Shown here one piece after another: positions 55,110 through 64,000 of a DNA stretch of 64,000 nt (its first letter is position 1; every line of letters begins with the position of its first letter). The position numbers and the translations under genes are program-made. The notes below the pieces were generated by a model. It made no database searches. It was given only the letters and a program-made list of their open reading frames with translations, and was not told where the DNA came from. Source of the stretch: Todiramphus chloris collaris (lineage: Eukaryota > Chordata > Aves > Coraciiformes > Alcedinidae); assembly GCA_025345505.1 (NCBI GenBank), contig JANVCC010009742.1, positions 1,763,537 to 1,827,536 of the forward strand, in the 5' to 3' direction.

Positions 55110-56168
55110 ATGAAGACGGAAACGATCCAGCTGGCCGGCGATGTGCCGGGCAATCATATCGAACTGCGTGTGCTGCGTTTTGCCGGCAAGGATGAAAAGG
55201 CGGTCAGTGCCTATCTGCAATCGTCGCTCCATGGTTCGGAACTGCCCGGACAGGCGGCGCTGCATTTCCTCATCCCCATGCTGGAAAAAGCCGGCAGGGA
55301 AGGCCGCATCGCCGGTAACATTACCGTTGTCCCGCAGGCCAATCCGGTTGGTTCCGCTCAGTGGTTGTCGCATCAGCATCTCGGCCGTTTCGAATTCTTC
55401 TCCAGCGGCAATTTCAACCGCTCTTTTCCTTTGCTCGATACGTTCGATACATCGGGCCTGGTTCCGATCGATGGTCCGAAATCCCTGGCTGAACGGCTGA
55501 AGGCGCAATTGCTGCGCCTCGCTTTGCCGCACGACATCGTGCTCGATCTGCACTGCGATGACGAGAGTGAAAACTACCTCTACATCCATCAGGCATTCCT
55601 GCCGGAGATGTACGATCTGGCTGCGGCGCTCGGATCAACGGCGATCCTGTCCTGGAACAGCACTGCCGATGCGGCCTTTGAGGAAGCCTGCGCCCATCCG
55701 GTATTGCAGCTGCCGGAAGCCAAACGTGACATGAAGCGGCGCGCTGTTACGACAGTCGAGTTCCGCGGATTGAACGATGTCGATATTGCAACAGGCAAGG
55801 CGGATGCGGAAGGCCTCTACCGGTTCCTGGTGCATCGCGGTGTTATCACCGACCCCGCTGTCACGCTGACGGTTGATTTCAAGGGCCCGGTTACGCCACT
55901 CGAGAATGTCGAAATGGTGCGTGCGCCGCAGGGCGGCATGATCCTGTTCCATGTGAACATTGGCGACGAGGTCGCGGCAGGCGCAAAACTCGTCACGGTG
56001 GTCACCGTTCCCGGCGACCCCTCCGGCGATATCACGCTGACGGCGCCGCAGGCGGGCCGTATTCTCACGCGGCGCAGCCATCGTTACACCCGCCGGGGCG
56101 ACGACCTTCTCAAGCTCCTGGGTTCCAAGCGCTCCGATCAGGCGCGGCCGGGCTCGCTGGAAGCATGA
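55110..56168 (+). CDS. Succinylglutamate desuccinylase/aspartoacylase family protein
   Basis: A 352-residue M14-type Zn deacylase-like protein. The metal-binding HxxE is seen in SSLHGSELPGQAAL (H41, E44), with the third His in DLHCDD; GNITVVPQANPVG and the NFNRSFP stretch are also family-typical. It hydrolyses N-acyl amino acids or a related amide; substrate unknown. Start ATG 55110, one codon after a TTG. Coupled to the HAD gene by an ATGA overlap. Confidence 0.82.
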   Translation: MKTETIQLAGDVPGNHIELRVLRFAGKDEKAVSAYLQSSLHGSELPGQAALHFLIPMLEKAGREGRIAGNITVVPQANPVGSAQWLSHQHLGRFEFFSSGNFNRSFPLLDTFDTSGLVPIDGPKSLAERLKAQLLRLALPHDIVLDLHCDDESENYLYIHQAFLPEMYDLAAALGSTAILSWNSTADAAFEEACAHPVLQLPEAKRDMKRRAVTTVEFRGLNDVDIATGKADAEGLYRFLVHRGVITDPAVTLTVDFKGPVTPLENVEMVRAPQGGMILFHVNIGDEVAAGAKLVTVVTVPGDPSGDITLTAPQAGRILTRRSHRYTRRGDDLLKLLGSKRSDQARPGSLEA

Positions 56169-56908
56169 TGCCCCGCACGCATCCTTCGGAAATCCGTGCC
56201 ATCCTGTTTGACAAGGACGGTACGCTGGTCGATTTCAACCGGACGTGGTTCGGCATCACGATGGAACTGGCGCACAAGGCGGCGGATGGCGATGTGGATC
56301 GCGCCCGCGCGCTTGTCGAAGCGGGCGGCTATGACTGGGAGATGGAACGGTTCCGCGGCGGCTCGGTTGTCGCCGCCGGAACGATCAATGACATTGTCGA
56401 TCTCTGGCATCCGGAACTGACGCTGGAGGAAAAGCGCGAGCGTATCCGCAGCTACGATGATTATACGGTGCGCGAAGGGTCGCGCCGGGCCGTCGGCATC
56501 GACGGATTGCGCGAAACGCTGGAGCGGCTGGCCGCGCAGGGGTTCGTCCTTGGCATCGCCACCAATGATTCGGAAGCCGGTGCGCGCGCAACCGCCGAGG
56601 CTTTGGGATTGACCGCATTGTTTTCAGTGATCATCGGTTATGATTCCGTCGCACGGGCCAAACCCCACGCCGACCAGCTCGAGCTGTTTGCGGCCAAGAC
56701 CGGTATTCCGGCCAGCGCCATCGCCATGGTCGGCGATAACGGCCACGATCTGGAAATGGCCCATGCGGCCGGCGCAGGATTGGCTGTCGGCGTTCTCTCC
56801 GGCAACAGCACGCTGGATGATCTGGCATCGCTGAGCGACGCCATTCTGGGCTCGATCGCCGATCTGCCGGATTTCCTGGCGGGACGCGCGAAAGCTTTGC
56901 GGACTTGA
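56165..56908 (+). CDS. HAD-superfamily phosphatase (phosphoglycolate phosphatase-like)
   Basis: A 247-residue HAD hydrolase of subfamily IA. Motif I AILFDKDGTLVDFN holds the nucleophile and the general acid Asp, motif II GIATND, motif III lysine region (SVARAKPH) and motif IV VGDNGHDLEMAHAAG. The phosphate substrate is not evident; the gph annotation of close forms is by similarity only. Overlaps the preceding gene by 4 bases. Confidence 0.88.
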   Translation: MMPRTHPSEIRAILFDKDGTLVDFNRTWFGITMELAHKAADGDVDRARALVEAGGYDWEMERFRGGSVVAAGTINDIVDLWHPELTLEEKRERIRSYDDYTVREGSRRAVGIDGLRETLERLAAQGFVLGIATNDSEAGARATAEALGLTALFSVIIGYDSVARAKPHADQLELFAAKTGIPASAIAMVGDNGHDLEMAHAAGAGLAVGVLSGNSTLDDLASLSDAILGSIADLPDFLAGRAKALRT

Positions 56909-57036
56909 TGGAGACAACACCTCTCGCTATAGAAATCCGGTGGGCACCGTCTCATGATCTGATCGACAAAAGCAGCAGCTCCAACCGGCACCGTCCGGGA
57001 AAGCCTGCCTGAGCTTTCAAGCCATGAGGTTATGAC

Positions 57037-57414
57037 ATGAACGATAGTCCCGCCCGCTCCATCCATTTCGGACGGATAGCAGCCATGCTGCCGGTTGCGG
57101 ATATGCAGCGCGCCCATGATTTCTACACGGGCGTTCTCGGCTTTTCCAGAACCTTCCAGAATGGTGATCCCGTCGGGTTCATGATTTTGAAACGCGACAA
57201 TGCCGAACTGCACCTGACATTGCAGAAAGGCCACAAGGCAGCGCCCTTCAATGTCATCCATATGATGGTGGACAATGTCGATGCCCTGCATGCGATCTGC
57301 CGGGCACAAGGTCTGCGCATCATCAAGGGTTTGAAGGACAAGGAGTATGGCCTCAGGGCCTTCGTCTTCGAGGATTTCGACGGCAACCGCATTGATGTCG
57401 GCCAGCCGCTTTAA
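57037..57414 (+). CDS. VOC-family protein (bleomycin-resistance-like)
   Basis: A 125-residue single glyoxalase-like unit: FGRIAAMLPVADMQRAHDFYTGVLGF and the C-terminal LRAFVFEDFDGNRIDVGQPL. Members of this group are dimeric binding proteins or dioxygenase-like enzymes; the ble-type name is by fold only and does not prove resistance. Start ATG 57037. No operon partner close by. Confidence 0.8.
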   Translation: MNDSPARSIHFGRIAAMLPVADMQRAHDFYTGVLGFSRTFQNGDPVGFMILKRDNAELHLTLQKGHKAAPFNVIHMMVDNVDALHAICRAQGLRIIKGLKDKEYGLRAFVFEDFDGNRIDVGQPL

Positions 57415-57535
57415 TCTCCGGCTGCCCTGTCCTTCCCCGTGAAGGACAGGGACGCGCGCCCGCTTGACCGGCTTCGTGCCATGGGTAATGTCAGCGGCAG
57501 GGATGTCCGTAATCTGGCGCCAAGAGGGGATGAAC

Positions 57536-58171
57536 ATGACCGCAACAACGCTTCTGGCCTTTGCTCTCGTTGCTTTCGTCGGCATAGCCACGCCGGGGCC
57601 GACGGTTCTTCTGGCTTTGACCAATGGCTCGCGCTTCGGTGTCCGCCGCGCCCTGGCGGGGATGGCGGGTGCGGTCATTTCCGATTTCGTCCTGATCGGC
57701 TCCGTTGCCCTTGGCCTTGGCGCCTTGCTTGCAGCCTCGGAGTTCTGGTTCTCGGTGGTCAAATGGCTCGGTGCCGGTTATCTCGCCTTTCTCGGCCTCA
57801 TGCTTCTGCGCTCGAAGGGAACACTTGACCTGTCGCTGCGCACAGCCACGCACGAGCCACCGGCAACCACCCGCGCCATCTTTCTCAAGAGCTTCCTTGT
57901 TGCGGTGACCAACCCCAAGGGCTACCTGTTCTTTTCGGCCTTCCTGCCGCAATTCATCGCGCCCGATATGCCGCAAATCCCGCAATATGCTGTGCTGGCG
58001 GTGATTTTCGCCACGCTCGATTTTGCAATCATGTTCGGGTATGCCCTGCTCGGTTCGCAGGCGGTCCGCGTCCTGAAGAAATCAGGCGCGCTGTGGCTCG
58101 ACCGCATCTGCGGCGGTGCATTGCTCGCGCTTGCCGGTTCGCTCGCGCTCTACCGGCGTGCCAGCGTCTGA
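57536..58171 (+). CDS. LysE/RhtB-family amino acid exporter
   Basis: A 211-residue exporter with about six helices. The family signature AFVGIATPGPTVLLALTNGSRFG (key PGP near the N-terminus) and the VAVTNPKGYLFFSAFLPQFI stretch are present. Start ATG 57536 is chosen because GAGGGG at 57524-57529 is at proper distance; ATG 57530 is too close to it. Probably exports homoserine/threonine-like or other amino acids. Confidence 0.9.
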   Translation: MTATTLLAFALVAFVGIATPGPTVLLALTNGSRFGVRRALAGMAGAVISDFVLIGSVALGLGALLAASEFWFSVVKWLGAGYLAFLGLMLLRSKGTLDLSLRTATHEPPATTRAIFLKSFLVAVTNPKGYLFFSAFLPQFIAPDMPQIPQYAVLAVIFATLDFAIMFGYALLGSQAVRVLKKSGALWLDRICGGALLALAGSLALYRRASV

Positions 58172-58176
58172 AAAGA

Positions 58177-58203
58177 AGAAAGCCGCCTCGGGGACGGCTT
58201 TCT
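58177..58203. terminator. Terminator between lysE-like and acyl-CoA ligase genes
   Basis: AGAAAGCCG (58177-58185) pairs perfectly with CGGCTTTCT (58195-58203), 9-base loop. It serves the convergent exporter and ligase genes. Confidence 0.75.
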
Positions 58204-58209
58204 CGGATG

Positions 58210-60303
58210 TCAGCCGCGCAACTCGCGCCGCAGGATTTTGCCGACATTGCTTTTCGGCAGTTCGTCGCGAAATTCGACCGTTCGGGGGCGCTTGTAGTTG
58301 GTCAGCCGCTCGGCGCAGAATGCCTTGACCGCCTCTTCCGTGAGCAGGGGATCCTTGCGCACGATGAAGAGCTTGACCACCTCGCCGGAGTGCTCGTTGG
58401 GAACGCCGATTGCCGCCGCCTCGCGCACACCAGGATGTTCCATGGCGACTTCTTCGATCTCGTTGGGATAGACATTGAAGCCGGACACCAGGATCATGTC
58501 CTTCTTGCGGTCGACAATCTTGGTGTAGCCGCGCTCATCCATATAGCCCATGTCGCCGGAGCGGAAGAAGCCGTCCGCTGTCATGACCTTGGCTGTCTCG
58601 TCCGGACGGTTCCAGTATCCGGCCATGACCTGCGGCCCGCGAATGCAGATTTCGCCGACTTCCAGCAATGGCAGTTCCTTGCCGTCATCATCGCGAATGG
58701 AGAAGTCGGTCGATGGCAGCGGCGTGCCGATCGTGCCGGAGAATTCCGTGGCATCCAGGCGGTTGGCCGAGGCAACCGGCGATGTCTCGGAAAGGCCGAA
58801 CCCTTCGGTGATCAGGCCGCGCGTCACCTCGAACCAGCGATCGGCGACCGGTCTTTGCACGGCCATGCCGCCACCCAGTGTCAGGATCAGGTTACGGAAG
58901 TCGAGCTTGCGGAAATCCTCGTTGTTGAGCAGTCCGTTGAAAAGCGTGTTGAGACCCGGGAAGACGTGGATCGGCACTTTCTGCAATTCCTTGACGAAGG
59001 CGGGAATGTCGCGCGGATTGGGGATCAGCACATTGTTGCCGCCGAGCTCCATGCTGATCATCGCATTCACGGTGAGGCCGAAAATATGATAGAGCGGCAA
59101 GGCGCAAATGAACGTCAGATTGTCCGGACGGCCCTTCTTGCGGAAGCCGACCTCCACCCACAGGCGCATCTGCGTGACATTGGCCACGATGTTGCTGTGC
59201 ATCAGCACGGCGCCCTTGGAAACCCCTGTCGTACCGCCGGTATATTGCAGGAAGGCGATATCGTCCCGCTTGACCTCGACCGGCTTCAGCGTGAGCGCAG
59301 CCCCTTGCGCCAGCGCTGTTTTGAACGGTGTATGACCAGGGAGGGACCAGGCCGGCACCATTTTCTTGACGCGGCGCACGACCAGATTGACGATATGGCC
59401 CTTGAGACCCAGCATGTCGCCCATGGTCGCAACGACGACATGTTTGACCGGCGTCGCCGTCAGGACCTTTTGCAGCGTCGTGGCAAAGTTTTCCAGAATG
59501 ATGATCGCTTTCGCACCGCTGTCCTTGAGCTGATGTTCAAGCTCGCGCGGCGTGTAGAGCGGATTGATATTGACCACAGTCAGGCCCGCCCGCAGAATCG
59601 CGGCGATGGCCACCGGATATTGCAGGATGTTCGGCATCATCACCGCGACCCGGTCGCCCTTGACCAGCCGGCGTGACTGGAGCCACGCCGCGAATGCCTG
59701 TGACTTGCGATCCATTTCCGCATAAGTCATCACCTTGCCCATGCAGGTAAAGGCCGGCCGGTTGGCGTATTTCTTGTAGGCGGTGGCAAAAAGCGCGTTG
59801 ATATTCTCGTAGGGCAGCGGTCCGATCTCGGCGGGAACGCCTTCCGGATAGGATTTGACCCACAGTTTCGGCTCGGGCATTTGGGCGAGGGACGCCGCCT
59901 TTGCCGTTGCTGCCTCGGCGGCTGGCGCCGCCGCTTTGGCTTTGGCTGCGGGCTTCTTTATCGCAGGTGTCTTGGCGGGAGTTTTCACCGCCGCTTTTTC
60001 CGGTGCTGCACTGTTTGCTTTGGCAGCGGCTTTGGATTTTGCCGCAATCTTGGCTTCGCTCGCAACCGGCGCTGTGGTTTTCGCGGCAGGTTTTGTTGCC
60101 GTTCTTGCAGCCTTGGCAGCCGTCTTTACCACAGCGGGTTTCGCCGCACTGGCGGCTTTCGTTGTCTTGACCTCACCGGCTGGTTTGTTCGCGGCGGCTT
60201 TGGCAGTCGTGGCGGCGGGTTTCGCCGTTTTGGCTGGCGCTGCCTTTGCAGTGGCGCGCTTGGCTGTCACGGATGTTTTTACCGGCGTTGTCTGTTTTGC
60301 CAC
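58210..60303 (-). CDS. Long-chain acyl-CoA ligase with Ala/Lys-rich N-terminal tail
   Basis: A 697-residue AMP-forming acyl-CoA synthetase. From about residue 142 the adenylation enzyme is complete: P-loop YTGGTTGVSKGAVLMHSN, the YGxSETSP-like GFGLSETSP, LRTGDxG-like RSGDMGYMDERGY, the FNVYPNEIE hinge and the catalytic lysine in PKSNVGKILRREL. The first about 141 residues are low-complexity: about 56 Ala and 27 Lys, in AAKPA/KTAAK-type repeats like histone H1 tails. Start is GTG 60301-60303 after AGGGGAGG. It activates fatty acids in beta-oxidation or lipid synthesis. Confidence 0.93.
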   Translation of the reverse strand: MAKQTTPVKTSVTAKRATAKAAPAKTAKPAATTAKAAANKPAGEVKTTKAASAAKPAVVKTAAKAARTATKPAAKTTAPVASEAKIAAKSKAAAKANSAAPEKAAVKTPAKTPAIKKPAAKAKAAAPAAEAATAKAASLAQMPEPKLWVKSYPEGVPAEIGPLPYENINALFATAYKKYANRPAFTCMGKVMTYAEMDRKSQAFAAWLQSRRLVKGDRVAVMMPNILQYPVAIAAILRAGLTVVNINPLYTPRELEHQLKDSGAKAIIILENFATTLQKVLTATPVKHVVVATMGDMLGLKGHIVNLVVRRVKKMVPAWSLPGHTPFKTALAQGAALTLKPVEVKRDDIAFLQYTGGTTGVSKGAVLMHSNIVANVTQMRLWVEVGFRKKGRPDNLTFICALPLYHIFGLTVNAMISMELGGNNVLIPNPRDIPAFVKELQKVPIHVFPGLNTLFNGLLNNEDFRKLDFRNLILTLGGGMAVQRPVADRWFEVTRGLITEGFGLSETSPVASANRLDATEFSGTIGTPLPSTDFSIRDDDGKELPLLEVGEICIRGPQVMAGYWNRPDETAKVMTADGFFRSGDMGYMDERGYTKIVDRKKDMILVSGFNVYPNEIEEVAMEHPGVREAAAIGVPNEHSGEVVKLFIVRKDPLLTEEAVKAFCAERLTNYKRPRTVEFRDELPKSNVGKILRRELRG

Positions 60304-60568
60304 ATTAACCTCCCCTGATGGTTTCCTTGTAGCTGGCCCACGGTCCTCCAACCCTAAACATGCTACTCAACAATTCTATCTATGGCGATAGGCGGTGCGC
60401 TTGCAAGTATTACATTGACGTAAACGTAAAATTGATTGTCGCGGAATTGTCGTGCTTTGCCGCCAATTCACCCAATCGGCACGATCTGGGCGCAAAGTTG
60501 CCAAGGTTCGCCTCGACAAAGCACCGGCCTTTCCTTCATCCTGCACCGACAATCAAAATGGATTCGCC
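60304..60568. other. Divergent spacer before the ligase and antiporter genes
   Basis: 265 bases with no supported gene; a 78-residue open frame here overlaps the antiporter start and shows no family features. The spacer holds the LiuR-like site at 60415-60430 and, next to it, a TAATAC box on the minus strand (60407-60412) that could be the -10 of the ligase promoter. Confidence 0.4.
60415..60430. promoter_or_regulatory. Candidate LiuR-type (MerR family) operator
   Basis: TTGACGTAAACGTAAA resembles the LiuR operator (TTTACGT-AA-ACGTAAA-like), used by MerR-family regulators of fatty acid and branched-chain amino acid breakdown in proteobacteria. Of 16 positions, 12 are self-complementary. It sits 112 bases before the acyl-CoA ligase start. 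Confidence 0.45.
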
Positions 60569-62200
60569 GTGGAAACAATCACCATCGTCTTGCTGATGCT
60601 TCTGGCCGTTGTGGTCAGTGACTCCATCGTGCGCGTGCTGCCTCTGGCCGTACCGCTGCCGCTGGTGCAGATCGGGCTTGGCGCTGCGATTGCCTCGGTT
60701 ACCAGCATCCGCGTGCAGCTCGATCCCAACATTTTCTTCCTGCTGTTTCTGCCGCCGCTGTTGTTTCTCGATGGCTGGCGCATCCCCAAGGAGGGTCTCT
60801 TCCGGGACAAGGGCATCATTCTGGAGATGGCGCTCGGCCTTGTCATCTTCACGGTGATCGGTGTCGGCTTCTTCGTGCACTGGATGATCCCCTCGGTACC
60901 CCTGCCGGTGGCTTTCGCGCTGGCGGCCATCGTCTCGCCGACCGATCCGATCGCCGTTTCCGCCATTGCGGCGCGCGTGCCGATTCCCTCGCGCATGATG
61001 CATATTCTCGAAGGGGAATCCCTGCTCAACGATGCGTCCGGCCTCGTCTGCATGCGTTTTGCCGTGGCCGCGATGCTGACCGGCAGCTTCTCGATCACCG
61101 AGGCGTTCTTTACGTTCCTCTGGCTTGCTTTTGCCGGCATTGCCATCGGTATCGGCGTGACCATTGGCGTCACGCGCGGCAAGGCATTCCTCGCCCGCAA
61201 GCTCGGCGAGGAGAGCGGCTCGCAGATTCTCATCAGCCTGCTCATCCCCTTCGGCGCATACCTGCTGGCCGAACATGTGCATGCCTCGGGCATCCTTGCC
61301 GCCGTAGCCGCCGGTATCACCATGAGCTATGCCGAGAACACGGCCCAGTCCATGGCGCTGACCCGCGTGCGCCGCACCGCGGTGTGGGATACGGCGCAGT
61401 TCGCCGCCAATGGCGCCATCTTCGTTCTGCTCGGCGAACAGCTGCCCGGCATTTTCTCCGGTGCCGTCGAGAATGTGCGGCACGGCGAGACCAGCCCCTG
61501 GTGGCTGTTGGTCTATGTCGTGGTCATTTATGCCGCTCTGGCTGCCCTGCGCTTTCTCTGGGTCTGGGTGTCGTGGCGCGTAACCATGGCGCAGCGCCGC
61601 AGGCAGGGTGAGGCCGTGGTCAAGCCAAGCTGGCAGCTGATTGCCGCCATGTCGTTTGCCGGCGTTCGCGGTGCCATCACCCTTGCGGGTATCCTGACAC
61701 TGCCGCTGTTCCTTTACGACGGCTCGCTGTTTCCGGCCCGCGATCTCGTCATTTTCCTCGCCACCGGTGTGATCATCCTGTCGCTGGTCATGGCCAGCGT
61801 CAGCCTGCCGCGCCTGCTGCGCAACATCGACCTGCCCATCGAGGATTCAAACCAGCGCGAAGAGGATTATGCCCGTATCGCTGCCGCGGAAGCCGCAATT
61901 ATGGCGATCGAACGGGCCCAGCACAGCCTGGCATCGGGTCGCGCTGACGCCGATATCTATACGGATGTCGCCAACCACATCATGGAGCTTTACCGCAAGC
62001 GTATTGACGGGCGCATGCAGCTCGGGGAAGAGCGCGAAGAGGTGGCGCGAAGCGAGGAGATCGAGAAGCTGCTGCGCATCACCGCGCTTCGGGCGGAACG
62101 GCAGGAAATTCACCGCCTGGTTCGGGCAAGGCGGCTTGAAAGCAGCATTGCCACAAAAATGGTGCGGGATATCGACCTACTGGAAGCCCGCTTCCAGTAG
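60569..62200 (+). CDS. Na+/H+ antiporter (CPA1/NhaP family)
   Basis: A 543-residue cation:proton antiporter. About 12 helices contain the ion-binding motif AIVSPTDPIAVSAIA and EGESLLNDASGLV (key residues TDP and ND), and later SFAGVRGAITLAG. A C-terminal cytoplasmic region of about 110 charged residues is probably regulatory. The start is taken as GTG 60569 because earlier codons look non-coding; the ribosome-binding site is weak, so the start is uncertain. Convergent with ilvD, 18 bases apart. Confidence 0.88.
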   Translation: METITIVLLMLLAVVVSDSIVRVLPLAVPLPLVQIGLGAAIASVTSIRVQLDPNIFFLLFLPPLLFLDGWRIPKEGLFRDKGIILEMALGLVIFTVIGVGFFVHWMIPSVPLPVAFALAAIVSPTDPIAVSAIAARVPIPSRMMHILEGESLLNDASGLVCMRFAVAAMLTGSFSITEAFFTFLWLAFAGIAIGIGVTIGVTRGKAFLARKLGEESGSQILISLLIPFGAYLLAEHVHASGILAAVAAGITMSYAENTAQSMALTRVRRTAVWDTAQFAANGAIFVLLGEQLPGIFSGAVENVRHGETSPWWLLVYVVVIYAALAALRFLWVWVSWRVTMAQRRRQGEAVVKPSWQLIAAMSFAGVRGAITLAGILTLPLFLYDGSLFPARDLVIFLATGVIILSLVMASVSLPRLLRNIDLPIEDSNQREEDYARIAAAEAAIMAIERAQHSLASGRADADIYTDVANHIMELYRKRIDGRMQLGEEREEVARSEEIEKLLRITALRAERQEIHRLVRARRLESSIATKMVRDIDLLEARFQ

Positions 62201-62218
62201 GTATCCGTTGAACCCCGA

Positions 62219-64000
62219 TCAGTTCCAGTCCTCGGGAATCTGGCGCACGGCACCCCGGGCAGCACTGGTTGCCATGGCGCCATAGGCGCGCAGAGCCGTG
62301 GTGATCTTGCGCTTGCGCTTTTCTTCCGGCTTCCAAGCAGCGGTGCCCTTGGCTTCCATTTTTGCGCGGCGTTCGGCCAGGATGGCATCGTCGACGGCCA
62401 GATGAATCCCGCGGTTCGGAATGTCGATATCGATAATATCGCCATCCTCAACCAGACCAATCAGGCCGCCTTCCGCCGCTTCCGGTGAAACGTGGCCGAT
62501 GGAAAGGCCGGATGAACCGCCGGAGAACCGGCCATCGGTGATCAGTGCGCAGGCCTTGCCGAGACCCTTCGATTTCAGATAGCTGGTCGGATAGAGCATT
62601 TCCTGCATGCCCGGTCCGCCGCGTGGTCCTTCGTAGCGGATCAGCACGATGTCGCCCGGTTTGATGCCGCCATTGAGAATGCCGAGAACAGCACTGTCCT
62701 GGCTTTCGAAAATGCGGGCGGGACCGGAGAATTTCAGGATCGAGTCGTCAACACCGGCGGTTTTGACGATGCAGCCGTCTTCCGCCAGATTGCCGTAGAG
62801 CACGGCCAGACCACCATCCCTGGAATAGGCGTGTTCAAGATTGCGGATGACACCCTTTTCGCGGTCAAGATCGACATCGGCAAAGCGGCGTTCCTGACTG
62901 AAGGCGACCTGTGTGGGGACGCCGCCCGGTGCCGCCTTGAAGAAATCATGCACGGAAGGGTTCTTGCTGCGCACCACATCCCAGCGGTCGAGCGCCGCGC
63001 CGAGATTGGCTGCGTGTACGGAATAGACGGATGTATCAAGCAAACCGGCGCGGTCGAGTTCGCCGAGAATACCCATGACACCGCCCGCGTGGTGCACATC
63101 TTCCATGTGCACATTGGCAACGGCCGGTGCCACCTTGCACAGGACGGGAACGCGGCGGGACAGGCGGTCGATATCGCTCATGGTGAAGTCGACTTCGCCT
63201 TCATGCGCAGCGGCCAGCAGATGCAGCACGGTGTTTGTCGAGCCGCCCATGGCGATATCGAGGGTCATGGCGTTTTCGAAGGCGGCAAACGAAGCGATGG
63301 AGCGCGGCAGAACCGTTTCATCGTCCTGTTCGTAATAGCGGCGGGCGAGATCGACCACGAGATGACCGGCCTCGACAAAGAGGCGGCGGCGGTCCGCATG
63401 GGTGGCGAGCGTCGAACCGTTGCCCGGCAGGGAAAGGCCGAGTGCCTCGGTCAGGCAGTTCATGGAATTGGCGGTGAACATGCCGGAGCAGGAACCACAG
63501 GTCGGGCAGGCCGAGCGCTCGATGGCCTTCACTTCCTCGTCGGAAATGCGGTCGTCAGCGGCCGCAACCATGGCATCGACCAGGTCGAGCTTCTTTTCCT
63601 TGTCTTCCCAGACGACTTTGCCCGCTTCCATCGGTCCGCCGGAGACAAAAACGACGGGGATGTTGAGGCGCAGCGCTGCCATCAGCATGCCGGGCGTGAT
63701 CTTGTCGCAGTTGGAAATGCAGACCATGGCATCCGCACAGTGGGCGTTGACCATATATTCGACGCTGTCGGCGATGATTTCACGCGACGGCAGGGAATAA
63801 AGCATGCCGTCGTGACCCATGGCGATGCCGTCATCCACGGCAATCGTGTTGAATTCCTTGGCGACGCCGCCGGCGCTTTCGATCTCGCGCGCCACGAGCT
63901 GGCCGAGATCCTTCAGGTGGACGTGGCCGGGCACGAACTGGGTGAACGAGTTCACCACGGCGATGATCGGCTTGCCGAAATCCTCGTCTTTCATGCCGGT
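62219..64000 (-). CDS. ilvD: Dihydroxy-acid dehydratase (partial, 5' end outside)
   Basis: About 593 residues of IlvD are visible; roughly the first 20-25 of the usual 611-616 are cut by the right edge. It dehydrates dihydroxy-acids to keto acids in valine, isoleucine and leucine synthesis. FeS cysteines are visible in [12 protein letters not shown] and [15 protein letters not shown], and the conserved [12 protein letters not shown] and [13 protein letters not shown] blocks are intact. The frame runs to the window edge without a start, so the ATG at 63992-63994 is internal. Confidence 0.95.
   Translation of the reverse strand, partial: TGMKDEDFGKPIIAVVNSFTQFVPGHVHLKDLGQLVAREIESAGGVAKEFNTIAVDDGIAMGHDGMLYSLPSREIIADSVEYMVNAHCADAMVCISNCDKITPGMLMAALRLNIPVVFVSGGPMEAGKVVWEDKEKKLDLVDAMVAAADDRISDEEVKAIERSACPTCGSCSGMFTANSMNCLTEALGLSLPGNGSTLATHADRRRLFVEAGHLVVDLARRYYEQDDETVLPRSIASFAAFENAMTLDIAMGGSTNTVLHLLAAAHEGEVDFTMSDIDRLSRRVPVLCKVAPAVANVHMEDVHHAGGVMGILGELDRAGLLDTSVYSVHAANLGAALDRWDVVRSKNPSVHDFFKAAPGGVPTQVAFSQERRFADVDLDREKGVIRNLEHAYSRDGGLAVLYGNLAEDGCIVKTAGVDDSILKFSGPARIFESQDSAVLGILNGGIKPGDIVLIRYEGPRGGPGMQEMLYPTSYLKSKGLGKACALITDGRFSGGSSGLSIGHVSPEAAEGGLIGLVEDGDIIDIDIPNRGIHLAVDDAILAERRAKMEAKGTAAWKPEEKRKRKITTALRAYGAMATSAARGAVRQIPEDWN

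Noticed and set aside
60360-60596. 78-codon plus-strand frame before the antiporter
   Set aside because: No ribosome-binding site, overlaps the antiporter start and the candidate operator; no family features.
1-64000. CRISPR arrays, prophage, integrative elements, insertion sequences
   Set aside because: No direct-repeat/spacer pattern, integrase, transposase or phage structural gene was seen; gene order and composition look like core chromosome.
1-64000. tRNA or rRNA genes
   Set aside because: Spacers are short and none shows a T-arm/anticodon-arm pattern to my reading; a tRNAscan-SE or Infernal run would settle it.

Overview
The window is GC-rich, tightly packed alphaproteobacterial chromosome, most likely from the Hyphomicrobiales (Rhizobiales; Brucellaceae/Phyllobacteriaceae-like). 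The reasons are the hrcA-grpE pair without dnaK, a cysG-DUF2849-cysI-cysH-DUF934 sulfite-reduction operon, an hsp20-DUF1150 pair, an EI24-type membrane protein next to adenosine kinase, and the general gene repertoire. I recognised about 62 protein genes. I saw no rRNA, tRNA, CRISPR array, prophage or insertion sequence. Both ends cut genes: a DMT-family exporter at the left edge and ilvD at the right edge.

Layout. 1-5.4 kb: transporter tail, an ArsR/SRPBCC pair with a perfect palindrome over the ArsR start codon, a small Cys-rich protein, OsmC, and an intact kdpDE two-component system. Its pump genes kdpFABC are absent, but an apparent 3' remnant of kdpC remains. 5.5-11.1 kb: Dabb protein, cueR and copA with a textbook CueR operator, hisC, and an AraC-Ogt fusion. 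11.1-15 kb: DUF2244, nth, EI24 protein, adenosine kinase, TRIC-like channel. 15-21.3 kb: grpE and hrcA facing a compact plus-strand run rph-VOC-rdgB-hemW-rsmI-yraN with several 4-base overlaps. 21.3-23.4 kb: XRE regulator with DUF2975 membrane protein, a small exported protein and an ICMT-like methyltransferase. 23.4-28.5 kb: siroheme and sulfite/APS reduction operon. 28.5-37.1 kb: L,D-transpeptidase, nucleoside hydrolase, hsp20-DUF1150, pncB and an RND efflux pair.

37.1-50.5 kb is the most coherent system: a reductive pyrimidine catabolism locus. An ABC importer (binding protein, two permeases, ATPase) with an embedded GNAT gene, dihydropyrimidinase, N-carbamoyl-beta-alanine amidase and an omega-aminotransferase form one minus-strand operon. 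A divergent RutR-like TetR regulator follows, and the two-subunit NAD-dependent dihydropyrimidine dehydrogenase (preT-preA) lies beyond an acetoacetate-decarboxylase-like gene. RutR-type operators are visible upstream of both operons. The rest (50.5-64 kb) holds a GMC oxidoreductase, CoxG, a lipoprotein, pgi, an aspartoacylase-type deacylase, a HAD phosphatase, a VOC protein, a LysE exporter, an acyl-CoA ligase with an unusual Ala/Lys-rich histone-H1-like N-terminal tail, a CPA1 antiporter and ilvD.

Two copies of a large palindromic repeat sit in intergenic spaces at 31.1 and 46.5 kb. Nothing here is clearly a new defence or mobile system. The best leads are the tailed acyl-CoA ligase, the orphaned KdpDE with its relic, the pyrimidine uptake/catabolism regulon and the palindromic repeats.
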